A stretch of 64,000 nt of DNA from Allobosea sp. CS1GBMeth4 (GTDB taxonomy: Bacteria; Pseudomonadota; Alphaproteobacteria; Rhizobiales; Beijerinckiaceae): assembly GCF_900185715.1 (NCBI RefSeq), contig NZ_FYAS01000002.1:62001-126000 (forward strand), given 5' to 3'. The notes beneath the pieces are model-generated. The model was given only the letters and a program-made list of their open reading frames with translations. It was not told the DNA's origin and made no database searches. The stretch's first letter is position 1, and each line of letters begins with the position of its first letter. Shown here one piece after another: positions 30,167 through 38,722 of this stretch. Position numbers and translations under genes: made by a program.

Positions 30167-32353
30167 TCAGGCGGCGAGGGCTTGCTCGAACGGCCGGTCG
30201 AGCGCCAGCAGCCGGTCGATCTCCTCGGGCGGCACGCCCTTCGAGAACAGGAAGCCCTGGAGCTCGTGGCAGCCGATCGCCTGGAGGAAGCGGTGCTGCT
30301 CGGTGGTCTCGACGCCCTCGGCGCAGACGCGCAAGCCGAGCGCCCGGCCGAGATGGACGACCGAATGCACGAGGATGGCGGATTCACCCGTCGCTTCCAT
30401 GTATTCGAGGAAGGACCGGTCGATCTTGATCTTGTCGAAGGCGAAGCGGCGCAGATAGATCAGGCTCGAATAGCCGGTGCCGAAGTCGTCGAGCGCCAGG
30501 CTGACGCCATGGGCGCGCAGGTCCATCATCGCGGCTTCGGCGGCGTCGGCATCCTCGACCACGACGCCTTCGGTCAGCTCGAGCTCGAGCCGGTCGGGCG
30601 CGAATCCGGTCTCGTCGAGGATGCGGATCACGCTGGCGACGAAATCCTTGTGGCGGAACTGGATCGGGGAGACGTTGACCGCGAGCTTGAGACCCGGCCA
30701 GCGCCGGGCCTGCTCGCAGGCGCGGCGCAGCACCCATTCGCTGAGCGGAACCATCAGGCCGCGTTCCTCGGCGATGCCGATGAACTCCGCGGGCGGAATC
30801 AGGCCGTGCTCGGGGTGCGGCCAGCGCACCAGCGCCTCGACGCCGACGATGCTGGCCCCGTCGATCGAGACCTGCGGCTGGTAGTGCAGCAGCAGCTGGT
30901 CTTTGGCGATGGCGTTGCGCAGGTCCTCCTCGACCATGCGCTTGAGCTGCAGCGCCCGGTTCATCTGGGGCTCGAAGAAGGAATAGCGGTTCCGGCCCTC
31001 GTTCTTGGCCTGATAGAGCGCCGTGTCGGCGAGGCGCAGCAGCGTGCTGCGATCGGCGCCGTCCTGCGGGGCGAGCGCGATGCCGATCGAGCAGCCGATC
31101 GTGACCGCGACGCCGGCGATCTCGAACGGCTCGGTCAGCGCGTCGAGGATGCGCTGGCCGAGCGCGGCGCTGGCGCTCGGCGCGGCGATATTGGCCTGGA
31201 TGATGCCGAATTCGTCGCCGCCGAGCCTGGCGACGGTGTCGCCGACGCGCAGGATCATGGTGAGCCGCTGGGCGACCTGGCGGATCAGCTCGTCGCCGGC
31301 ATTGTGGCCATAGGTGTCGTTCACCGCCTTGAAGCGATCGAGGTCGAGCATCAGCACGGCGAGCGTGCTCTTGGTGCGGCCGAGCTGCGCGAGTTCCTGG
31401 TCGAGCCTGAGATCGAAGCTCCGGCGATTGAGCAGGCCGGAGAGTTCGTCCTGGCCGGCGAGGCGCTGGATCTGGCTCTCGCGCGAGGCGATCTGCTGGG
31501 CGGCGTTGCGCAGGCGATGGAGCACATAGGCGAACAATGCGACGAAGAGCGCGATCACCGCTCCGAGCGCCCAGGCGAACTGGCTGATCATCGCGTCGCC
31601 GGGCCGCTCCGGCACCCAGCTCAGCCAGGCGCGCACCGACCCGTCCGGCGAGGGGATGTCGCGCCGCCGCAGCGGATCGTCCGGCCGTTCGGCGACGATC
31701 TCGAGATTCGGAAGATGGTAGCGCAGGCCCAGCTCCGCGAGCCTCGCCGGAACCGTCTTGCGGTAGCCGACGATGAAGGCGGCCGCCGAACCGGGCGTCG
31801 GGCGGGCGGCCTGCTCCGGCGTGCGCAGATCGGCCGTGAGGATGCCGACGGTGTCGTCTCCGTCACGGATCAGCGCCGCCTTGATCGGGCCGTTGACGAT
31901 GCCCTGCCACTCGCCCGTGGAGGTGCCGCCGGGCAGCGCCGGCAGGAGCCGCAGCAGGGCGTCGTAGCCGGCCTGCGTTCCGGTCTCGCCGTGCTCGACC
32001 CCGGCCAGCACCTTGCCGTCAGCGGTCACCAGATAGGTACCGTCGAAATCGAGGAAGCGCTTGGTCAGCTGGGCGAAGGCCCATTGCCGGGCGCCATCGG
32101 GCAGGGCGGTGATGAGCGCCGGCTGGAGCACCCCGGACAGCTGCAGATTCTCGAAGCGCAGGCGGCGCAGACGGATCTGGGTCGCGAGCGCGGTCTCGAC
32201 GCGATCGCGCTGGCGGACAGCCTCGAGCCGGTTGGCGTTGTTCACCATCGCGGCCATCACGCCGAGGATCGCGATCAGCACGAGCGCGAATGCGCAGGCG
32301 AGGGTTGCCAGCGTGCGGGTCAGCATGCGCGCAGACGATTCGACGTTCGTCAT
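30167..32353 (-). CDS. Membrane GGDEF-EAL protein with CHASE4-like sensor
   Basis: A 728-residue c-di-GMP protein. A membrane helix (about 10-35) and a second (about 255-277) flank a periplasmic CHASE4-like domain. The GGDEF domain keeps RLGGDEFG, so diguanylate cyclase activity is possible. The EAL domain keeps EALVRW, the Asp-Asp metal motif DDFGTGYSSL and KIDRSF, so phosphodiesterase activity is likely. I used the ATG at 32353; a TTG six codons upstream is also open. Monocistronic. Confidence 0.9.
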   Translation of the reverse strand: MTNVESSARMLTRTLATLACAFALVLIAILGVMAAMVNNANRLEAVRQRDRVETALATQIRLRRLRFENLQLSGVLQPALITALPDGARQWAFAQLTKRFLDFDGTYLVTADGKVLAGVEHGETGTQAGYDALLRLLPALPGGTSTGEWQGIVNGPIKAALIRDGDDTVGILTADLRTPEQAARPTPGSAAAFIVGYRKTVPARLAELGLRYHLPNLEIVAERPDDPLRRRDIPSPDGSVRAWLSWVPERPGDAMISQFAWALGAVIALFVALFAYVLHRLRNAAQQIASRESQIQRLAGQDELSGLLNRRSFDLRLDQELAQLGRTKSTLAVLMLDLDRFKAVNDTYGHNAGDELIRQVAQRLTMILRVGDTVARLGGDEFGIIQANIAAPSASAALGQRILDALTEPFEIAGVAVTIGCSIGIALAPQDGADRSTLLRLADTALYQAKNEGRNRYSFFEPQMNRALQLKRMVEEDLRNAIAKDQLLLHYQPQVSIDGASIVGVEALVRWPHPEHGLIPPAEFIGIAEERGLMVPLSEWVLRRACEQARRWPGLKLAVNVSPIQFRHKDFVASVIRILDETGFAPDRLELELTEGVVVEDADAAEAAMMDLRAHGVSLALDDFGTGYSSLIYLRRFAFDKIKIDRSFLEYMEATGESAILVHSVVHLGRALGLRVCAEGVETTEQHRFLQAIGCHELQGFLFSKGVPPEEIDRLLALDRPFEQALAA

Positions 32354-32588
32354 CTTGGCGTGAAACGGCAAAGCCCTGACCTGTTGCGGCGCGCTGACGG
32401 CGGACCTTTGCAGGGGAATCTTGCCATCCGGTTTCCGGAGCAGCGGAAAATCGGAAAAGTTGTGCTGACTTGCCCCTGCACGGCGCCGACAGCGAGTCCG
32501 GCGAACAGGGCTTTGCTTTCAACGCTCTGTCGCGATGTTTTCATGCGGTTCCGGGCGCGGAGGCGTCTCGCGCGCCCATCGGAAGGTC

Positions 32589-33338
32589 CTAGGCGCCGTC
32601 CGGCCCGTAGGGCGGGCGCGGAATCGCCATGTGAGCGGCGCGGAGCGCCGCCGACCAGCGCTCGCGCAGGTCGTGGAAATAGGGCTCGCCGGCCTCGATG
32701 CGGCGGTTGAGCTCGGGGCCGGCGGCGTCGCGCCGGAGCACGATCAGATCGATCGGCAGGCCGACGCCGAGATTGGACCGCATGGTCGAATCCATCGAGA
32801 TCAGCCCGACCTTGAGCGCGTCGTAGAGATGGGTCTTGAAGGTGACGGCGCGGTCGAGGATCGGCTTGCCGTATTTGTGCTCGCCGATCTGGAGGAAGGG
32901 CGCGTCCATGCCGCATTCGATGAAGTTCCCGGCCGAGTAGATCATGAACAGCCGCATCGGCTGGCCCTGGATCTGGCCGCCGAACAGCAGCGACATGTCG
33001 TATTTGACGCCGGCGTCGCGCAGCGCCTCGCCATCGGTCTCGCGCACGGTGCGGACGGCGCGGCCGACGAGCTGGGCGGCGCGGAACATCGAGGCGGCGT
33101 TCTGCAGGGTCTCGGGCTCGCCCGTCTCCGGGTTGGGGACGCCCTCGTGCAGCAGGCTGACGACCGACTGGGTGATCGAGAGATTGCCGGCGGTGGCGAG
33201 CGCCATGGTCCGCTCGCCGGGCCAGGAGAAGATGTGCAGCTTGCGGAAGGTCGAGATGTCGTCGAGCCCGGCATTGGTGCGGGTGTCGGCGATCATCACG
33301 AGACCGTCCTGGACGAGGATGCCGGCGCAATAGGTCAA
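32589..33338 (-). CDS. Anbu-type proteasome homologue
   Basis: A 249-residue Ntn-hydrolase of the Anbu (bacterial proteasome homologue) family: TYCAGILVQDGLVMIADTRTNAG at the N-terminus, then FGGQIQGQP and GLISMDSTMRSNLGVGLPID. I place the start at TTG 33338, not at ATG 33353, because TTG gives Met-Thr-Tyr-Cys with Thr2 exposed as N-terminal nucleophile, and GGAG lies seven bases before it. The ATG would bury the Thr behind five residues. It is the last gene of the Anbu cluster with transglutaminase-like, alpha-E and ATP-grasp proteins. Confidence 0.9.
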   Translation of the reverse strand: MTYCAGILVQDGLVMIADTRTNAGLDDISTFRKLHIFSWPGERTMALATAGNLSITQSVVSLLHEGVPNPETGEPETLQNAASMFRAAQLVGRAVRTVRETDGEALRDAGVKYDMSLLFGGQIQGQPMRLFMIYSAGNFIECGMDAPFLQIGEHKYGKPILDRAVTFKTHLYDALKVGLISMDSTMRSNLGVGLPIDLIVLRRDAAGPELNRRIEAGEPYFHDLRERWSAALRAAHMAIPRPPYGPDGA

Positions 33339-33457
33339 GGTCGATCTCCGCATGGGCGCCGTCGGAAGGCGCGATGCTGGTAACAGGCCGCCATGACAGC
33401 GGCAATGCGGCGGTGCCGGAGCGAGCGGTCGATCGCCTCTCGTCACTGCGCCTCGCG

Positions 33458-34285
33458 TCACTGCCCCTGGAAGCGCGGCTTCGCCGCCTGGGCGCTGACC
33501 TCGACCAGCAGGTTCTCGCCCTGGCCGCCGGTGCGGGCGCCGCGCACCGGAGCGGCGTCGGCATAGTCGAGCCCGACGGCGACCCTGACATGAGTGTCGA
33601 TCGGGCAGAGTCCATTGGCGCCGTCGAAGCCGATCCAACCGTAATCCGGCAGATAGGCCTCGGCCCAGGCATGGGCGCCGTTGGCGTGGGGCAGGGTGTC
33701 CGACGCCGCGACATAGCCCGAGACATAGCGTGCGGGCGTGCCGAGCAGGCGGGCGCCGGCGATGAAGACATGGGCGAGGTCCTGCGGGATGCCCTCGCCG
33801 CCCTCGGCGCAGGCGGCGGCGCCGATGCCCAGGCGATCGGCGGTCGGGACGCAGCGGATCCCGGCGTGGATCGTCTCCATCAGCGCGTGCAGCCGCGACA
33901 GGTCGCTGCCATCCTGGCTCGCCGCCCTGTCGGCCAGCGCCCGCAGCGCCTCGTTCGCCTGGGTCAGGCGGGTGTCGCGCATGAAGACGTCGGGCGGCAC
34001 CTTCTCGACCGCGCCGCGGACCACGCCGGCGAGGTCGACCGTCTCGACCAGGCCGTCGACGTCGATCGTATAGCTCTCGATCGGCCCTTCGGCCGAGAAG
34101 TCGTGGGTGATGTTGCCGAACGGGTCCTGCCCGGCATGCAGGCGTCCGTCGATCGTCGGCGCGATGCGCCAGGACACGACATGCTGGCCGTCATGGTCGC
34201 GCGGGGTGAGCCGCAGCACCTGCCGGAGCTGGCGCACCGGCTCGGCATAGGCATAGGCGATGCTGTGGGAGATCCGGATCCGCAT
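33458..34285 (-). CDS. Transglutaminase-like protein lacking the catalytic cysteine
   Basis: A 275-residue protein with the transglutaminase-like N-terminal beta domain (MRIRISHSIAYAYAEPVRQL) and core domain. The His (AHAWAEAYLP) and Asp (WIGFDGANG) of the triad are present. In the place of the usual GVCQDFAH segment the sequence reads GIPQDLAH: the catalytic Cys position is Pro167 (CCG at 33785-33787). The fold is otherwise intact, so it is probably a binding or scaffold protein rather than a protease. It lies in the Anbu operon. Confidence 0.85.
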   Translation of the reverse strand: MRIRISHSIAYAYAEPVRQLRQVLRLTPRDHDGQHVVSWRIAPTIDGRLHAGQDPFGNITHDFSAEGPIESYTIDVDGLVETVDLAGVVRGAVEKVPPDVFMRDTRLTQANEALRALADRAASQDGSDLSRLHALMETIHAGIRCVPTADRLGIGAAACAEGGEGIPQDLAHVFIAGARLLGTPARYVSGYVAASDTLPHANGAHAWAEAYLPDYGWIGFDGANGLCPIDTHVRVAVGLDYADAAPVRGARTGGQGENLLVEVSAQAAKPRFQGQ

Positions 34286-34324
34286 GCGGCGAGGACTCCA
34301 AATTCGGGAGCGGAGGGGAAGCCC

Positions 34325-35266
34325 CTACTGCAGATACTGCTCGACGATCACGTTTCCGAGCCGGTTGTTCTCGGAGATGAAGTCCTCGATGAACTCGTGC
34401 AGCCCGCGCTGAAGCACCATTTCGATCGGCGTGTTGTCGAAATTGGTCAGCGTCTTGCGGGCCTGGCGCTGGGCAGGGCCGTGGCGATTATAGGCGTCGC
34501 CGATGGCGTCGAGGAAACGCGAGATGTTCTCGTAGCAGCTCGCCAGCGAGCGCGGCATGCGCCGGTTGAGGATCAGGAGATCGGCGATCAGCACCGGCTT
34601 CACGGCCTGGCGATAGACCCAGTGATAGGCGGTCAGCGCCGAGACCTCGCGCAGCATCGTCGTCCACTGGAAATAGTCGAGCGAGCCGCCGACCTGCTCG
34701 GTCTCGGGCAGCAGGACATGGTATTTGACGTCGAGGATGCGGGCGGTGTTGTCGGCCCGCTCGATGTTCACGCCGAGCCGCGAGAACCAGTAGCCGTCGT
34801 CGCGCAGCATCGTCCGGTAGGCCGAGCCGTCGAAGGTGAGCGAGACGTGCTTCACCCAGTCGAGGAAGCGGGCGAACTCCTCGCGGTCCATGCGCTTGCG
34901 CTCGAAGCGCTGCAATTCGAGCCAGGCGCCGTTGAGCGCGTCCCACATCTCCGAGGTCAGCGCGGTGCGCACCGCGCGGGCGTTGGAGCGGGCGAGCGCC
35001 AAGCAGTTGCGGATCGAGGAGGGATTGTCCGGGTTGAAGCTGAGAAAGTCGCAGACATTGCGCTCGTTCGCCTCGCCATAGGCCCTGGCGAAGCTGTCCT
35101 CGCAGCCGGCGGTGGCGACGGCGCTCTGCCATTCGGTGCCGGCGCCGCCATAGGCGGAGGGGAGGTTGGTCAGGCGGGTCGTGGCGTCGAGGATGCGGGC
35201 GAGGTACTCGGCCCGCTCCACATAGCGCGAGACCCAGTAGAGGCTGTCGGCGGTGCGGGAAAGCAT
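34325..35266 (-). CDS. Alpha-E domain protein
   Basis: A 313-residue all-helical protein of the alpha-E family. MLSRTADSLYWVSRYVERAEYLARILD opens it, and RAERADNTARILDVKYH-like and HEFIEDFISENNRLGN segments are typical. Comparative genomics links alpha-E proteins to circularly permuted ATP-grasp enzymes, Anbu and transglutaminase-like proteins in a predicted peptide-tagging or modification system. The function has not been shown. The gene lies between the transglutaminase-like and ATP-grasp genes. Confidence 0.9.
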   Translation of the reverse strand: MLSRTADSLYWVSRYVERAEYLARILDATTRLTNLPSAYGGAGTEWQSAVATAGCEDSFARAYGEANERNVCDFLSFNPDNPSSIRNCLALARSNARAVRTALTSEMWDALNGAWLELQRFERKRMDREEFARFLDWVKHVSLTFDGSAYRTMLRDDGYWFSRLGVNIERADNTARILDVKYHVLLPETEQVGGSLDYFQWTTMLREVSALTAYHWVYRQAVKPVLIADLLILNRRMPRSLASCYENISRFLDAIGDAYNRHGPAQRQARKTLTNFDNTPIEMVLQRGLHEFIEDFISENNRLGNVIVEQYLQ

Positions 35267-35287
35267 GCTCAGGTCCGGGCTTCCGGG

Positions 35288-35332
35288 GCATGTTCCGCAA
35301 AAGTGGGAACCACTCTTGCGATAAGAACATGC
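35288..35332. repeat. Nested inverted repeat inside the Anbu operon
   Basis: Two nested arms lie between the alpha-E and ATP-grasp genes. GCATGTTC (35288-35295) pairs with GAACATGC (35325-35332). Inside them CGCAAAAGTGG (35296-35306) pairs with CCACTCTTGCG (35310-35320) with one mismatch. This matches a family of intergenic hairpins I recall as common in rhizobial genomes. Confidence 0.75.
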
Positions 35333-35348
35333 TCCAACATTTTAATTC

Positions 35349-35398
35349 GGCACGATTTCCTGTCGTTCGACCGTTTCCGGTCGAACGGAAAGCGTGCC
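35349..35398. repeat. Second strong hairpin inside the Anbu operon
   Basis: CGTTCGACCG (35364-35373) and CGGTCGAACG (35378-35387) form a perfect ten-base stem with a TTTC loop. The flanks GGCACGATTTCC and GGAAAGCGTGCC extend the pairing with two mismatches. With the hairpin at 35288 it fills the 166-base gap before the alpha-E gene. It could attenuate transcription or protect mRNA between the ATP-grasp gene and the downstream genes. Confidence 0.75.
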
Positions 35399-35432
35399 GG
35401 GGTGATGCGAACTTCGGTGAAGTCGGGTTTCG

Positions 35433-36848
35433 TCATGCGTCGAGCACCCAGGTGTCCTTGGTGCCGCCGCCCTGGCTGGAATTGACGACCAGCGAGCCTT
35501 CCTTGAGCGCGACCCGGGTCAGCCCGCCCGGCACGCAGGAGATGCCGCCGGCGCCGGAGAGCACATAGGGCCGCAGGTCGACATGGCGCGGCGCCACGCC
35601 GGAGGCGACGAAGGTCGGGCAGGTCGAGAGCGCCAGCGTCGGCTGGGCGATGAAGCCCTCCGGCTGCGCCTTCAGCTTCCTGCGGAAGGTCTCGATCTGC
35701 GCCTTGCTGGCATGCGGGCCGACCAGCATGCCGTAGCCGCCGGAGCCGTTGACCTCCTTGACGACGAGGTCCTCGAGGTTGTCGAGCACATAGGCGTTGG
35801 CCTCGCGCTCGCGGCAGCGCCAGGTCGGCACGTTCTTCAGGATCGGCTCCTCGCCGGTGAAGAACTTCACGATCTCCGGCATGTAGCTGTAGACCGCCTT
35901 GTCGTCGGCGACGCCGGTGCCGACGGCGTTGGCGAGGGTGACGTTGCCGGCCTTGTAGGCGCCGATGATGCCGGGCACGCCGAGCACGGAATCGCTGCGG
36001 AACACCAGCGGGTCGATGAAGTCATCGTCGATGCGGCGATAGATCACGTCGACGCGCTTCGGCCCCTGCGTGGTGCGCATGTAGACGATGTCGTCCTTGA
36101 CCAGCAGGTCCGAGCCCTCGACCAGCTCGATGCCGAGCTTGTCGGCGAGGAAGGAGTGCTCGTAGAAGGCCGAATTGTACTGGCCGGGGGTGAGCAGGCA
36201 GATCGTCGGGTCGGAGGAGGCCGTGCGCGGCGCGACCGAGCGCAGAGTCGCCAGCAACTGGTCGGGATAGTTGTCGACCGGCGCGACGCGATGGGTCGCG
36301 AAGAGCTCCGGGAAGAGCCGGAGCATCACCTCGCGGTTCTCCAGCATGTAGGAGACGCCGGAGGGCGTGCGGGCATTGTCCTCGAGCACGTAGAAGGTGT
36401 CGGCGTCGACCCGGACGATGTCGATGCCGGCGATATGGCAGTAGATGCCGTGCGGCACCTGGAAGTCGACCATCTGCAGCTGGTAGCAGGCGTTGCGGTA
36501 GACCAGCTCGGGCGGGATGATTCCGGCCTTGAGGCACTCCTTCTTCCCGTAGACGTCGGCCAGGAACATGTTGAGGGCGGTGACGCGCTGGCGCAGGCCC
36601 TGCTCCAGCTTCGTCCATTCCGGCTTGGTCAGGACCCGCGGGATGATGTCGAAGGGGATCAGGCGCTCGGTCGATTCCTCGTCGCCATAGACGGCGAAGG
36701 TGATGCCGATGCGGCGGAAGAACAGCTCGGCCTGCGAGCGCCGCAGCGCCAGCATCTCCGGCGGCGCCTCCTTCAGCCAGCGGTCGAGCTCCGAATAGGC
36801 CGGCCGCAGGCCGCCCTCTCCCCCCGTCATCTCGTCGAACGCGACCAT
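35433..36848 (-). CDS. Circularly permuted ATP-grasp protein
   Basis: A 471-residue circularly permuted ATP-grasp protein (former DUF404/DUF407). Visible features are GGEGGLRPAYSELDRWL near the start, RIGITFAVYGDEESTERLIPFDIIPR, VYRNACYQLQM, FYVLEDNARTPSGVSYMLENRE, and the C-terminal LVVKEVNGSGGYGMLVGP glycine-rich nucleotide loop. The family is predicted to form amide bonds on peptides or proteins. It is the first gene of the alpha-E/transglutaminase/Anbu group, which reads leftwards. Confidence 0.9.
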   Translation of the reverse strand: MVAFDEMTGGEGGLRPAYSELDRWLKEAPPEMLALRRSQAELFFRRIGITFAVYGDEESTERLIPFDIIPRVLTKPEWTKLEQGLRQRVTALNMFLADVYGKKECLKAGIIPPELVYRNACYQLQMVDFQVPHGIYCHIAGIDIVRVDADTFYVLEDNARTPSGVSYMLENREVMLRLFPELFATHRVAPVDNYPDQLLATLRSVAPRTASSDPTICLLTPGQYNSAFYEHSFLADKLGIELVEGSDLLVKDDIVYMRTTQGPKRVDVIYRRIDDDFIDPLVFRSDSVLGVPGIIGAYKAGNVTLANAVGTGVADDKAVYSYMPEIVKFFTGEEPILKNVPTWRCREREANAYVLDNLEDLVVKEVNGSGGYGMLVGPHASKAQIETFRRKLKAQPEGFIAQPTLALSTCPTFVASGVAPRHVDLRPYVLSGAGGISCVPGGLTRVALKEGSLVVNSSQGGGTKDTWVLDA

Positions 36849-36961
36849 GCAGGCTTGTTCCCCGTTTCGGGTAGCCTATGCGCATTCGCTCGCCTTCGGA
36901 AAGAGGTCCGTTGCCAAGCACTTTGGCGAGGATTGCCCGTTTCTTGGGCAGCGCGGCGCGG

Positions 36962-37582
36962 TCAGAGGGGCGCGGCGGAGGCGGGAGCGTCGACCACGGC
37001 CCTGACCAGGGCGGCCAGTGTCGCGGAGGCCCGCGGCTCGCCGACATGGCCGCGCAGCAATTCGAGCGAGATCGCCTCGGCCGCGCCGAGCAGGCCGATG
37101 CAGCGCAGGTTCAGCTCGTCCGGCGCAAGCCGGGCCGCGTGCGGGGCGAGGGCCTCGCGCCAGATCCCGGCATAGCGCGCGACGAGCTCGCGTTGCACCG
37201 CTTCCATCGCCTCGCTGCCCCGCAACGCGGCCGAGAGTGCGTACCATTCGGTTCCAACCGCGAGAGCGCAGCTCATATAGGCCTTGGCGATGGTCGCCGC
37301 GACCGCGTCGAGCCGGCCTTCGGTGCTCTTCAGCGCAGCGATGAGCAGGGCCGTCTGCCGGTCGTCGATGCGCCGGAAGAGCTCGACCATCAGCGCCTCG
37401 CGCGTGCCGAAATGATCGTAGGCGACAGGCTTGGTGACGCCGGCCCGCTCGGCGACGCGCGCCAGCGTCAGCGCCTCGGTCCCTTCCTCGCGGACCATCT
37501 CCTGCGCCCGGGCCAGCAACTGCTCGCGGCGTTCCGGCTTCGGCAGCTTGCGGGCTGAGGCGGGGGCTGTGGTCGGTGGCAT
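36962..37582 (-). CDS. TetR/AcrR family regulator
   Basis: A 206-residue TetR-type repressor. The helix-turn-helix lies at about residues 20-65: LTLARVAERAGVTKPVAYDHFGTREALMVELF. The remaining helices form the ligand/dimer domain. It is divergent from two tandem NAD(P)-binding oxidoreductase genes, and the intergenic gap contains two inverted repeats, so it probably represses those genes. Ligand unknown. Confidence 0.9.
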   Translation of the reverse strand: MPPTTAPASARKLPKPERREQLLARAQEMVREEGTEALTLARVAERAGVTKPVAYDHFGTREALMVELFRRIDDRQTALLIAALKSTEGRLDAVAATIAKAYMSCALAVGTEWYALSAALRGSEAMEAVQRELVARYAGIWREALAPHAARLAPDELNLRCIGLLGAAEAISLELLRGHVGEPRASATLAALVRAVVDAPASAAPL

Positions 37583-37612
37583 GGCGATTCAGGAATCCCG
37601 GCAAAGGCTCGC

Positions 37613-37665
37613 TTGACAAGAGGGAAACTACATTCCTACTTATAGTAAGTTACTATTAGTAGTAA
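37613..37665. promoter_or_regulatory. TetR-type operator pair and promoter
   Basis: ACTTA-TAG-TAAGT (37638-37650) and TTACTA-TTAG-TAGTAA (37650-37665) are two adjoining perfect inverted repeats in the gap between the divergent tetR and oxidoreductase genes. A perfect TTGACA lies at 37613-37618, with a -10-like TACTTA (37637-37642) 18 bases on, overlapping the first repeat. This suits control by the adjacent TetR protein. Confidence 0.7.
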
Positions 37666-37705
37666 TATGGCCGCAAACCGCCGGCCCCGTCAGGAGTGCT
37701 CCCAC

Positions 37706-38722
37706 ATGCCCAGCATCCCACACCCCGTCCTCGTCATCGGCGGCTCCGGCGTCGTCGGCAGCCAGGCCGCCGCGATGCTGCGCCGCCTGCATCCGGACCT
37801 GCCGGTGGCCATCGCCGGCCGCGACCTCGCCAGGGCGCAGGCCGTCGCCGGAAAGCTCGGCGTCGAGGCGCTCGCCGCCGACCTGTCGAAGCCCGATCTC
37901 GGCTTGCCGGGCGATGCGCGCTTCAGTGCCGTCATCGTCTTCGTCAAGGACGATTGGAGCCATGCGCTCGCCTATGCCCAGCGCCACGGCATCCCGCATC
38001 TCAGCGTCTCCAGCGGCGCCTTCGAGATCGGCATCGAGGCGGCCGGCTTCATCCATGCGCCGCAGGCGGCGCCGGTCGTGCTCGCCAGCCAATGGCTCGC
38101 CGGCGCAGCGCTGTTCCCGACGCTGGACTATGCCAGGGCCTTCCGCTCGGTCGACAGGATCCATGTCGGCGTGCTGCTCGACGAGCAGGACATGGGCGGG
38201 CAGGCCGCTTGGGCCGATTATGAGCGGATCACTGCGGCCGGCGCGGCGACATTGACGGTGAAGGATGGCCGCTTCGCCTGGATTGTCGGCGAGGACGCCG
38301 AGGCGCGCTATCGCAGCGTCGACGGCGTCGAACTGCCGGCCCAGGCCTATGGCCCGCTCGATGTCCTCAGCCTCGCGACCGCCACCGGCGCGAAGACGAT
38401 CCGCTTCGATCTCGCCTTCGACGTCTCGGCCAGCCGGCGGCGCGGAGAGCCGTTCTCGACCGAGAGCGTGATCGCGATCGAGGGCGTGCTGCAGTCCGGC
38501 GAGCCGGGCTCGCGGCGCTACGAGGTCGTGCATCCGCAGGGACAGGCGCCGCTGACGGCGCTCGGGGTGGCGCTCGCGACCGAGCGCGCGCTCGGCCTGT
38601 CTGGCGGCGAGGCGCTGGGGCCGGGCCTCTATTTCCCCGACGGCATCATCGATCCCGCCTATTACGTCGCCCGGATGAAGGAGTTCGGCGCGGTCTTCAC
38701 GGAGGCCGGAGCTCATGGCTGA
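37706..38722 (+). CDS. Saccharopine dehydrogenase-like NAD(P)-binding protein
   Basis: A 338-residue oxidoreductase-like protein. The Rossmann motif GGSGVVGSQAAAMLRRLHPDLPVAIAGRD is near the N-terminus. The pattern resembles the saccharopine dehydrogenase NADP-binding family. AGGAG at 37692-37696 supports the ATG at 37706. It is the first of two tandem paralogues and overlaps the second by eight bases. Substrate unknown; the TetR control suggests an inducible role. Confidence 0.78.
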   Translation: MPSIPHPVLVIGGSGVVGSQAAAMLRRLHPDLPVAIAGRDLARAQAVAGKLGVEALAADLSKPDLGLPGDARFSAVIVFVKDDWSHALAYAQRHGIPHLSVSSGAFEIGIEAAGFIHAPQAAPVVLASQWLAGAALFPTLDYARAFRSVDRIHVGVLLDEQDMGGQAAWADYERITAAGAATLTVKDGRFAWIVGEDAEARYRSVDGVELPAQAYGPLDVLSLATATGAKTIRFDLAFDVSASRRRGEPFSTESVIAIEGVLQSGEPGSRRYEVVHPQGQAPLTALGVALATERALGLSGGEALGPGLYFPDGIIDPAYYVARMKEFGAVFTEAGAHG

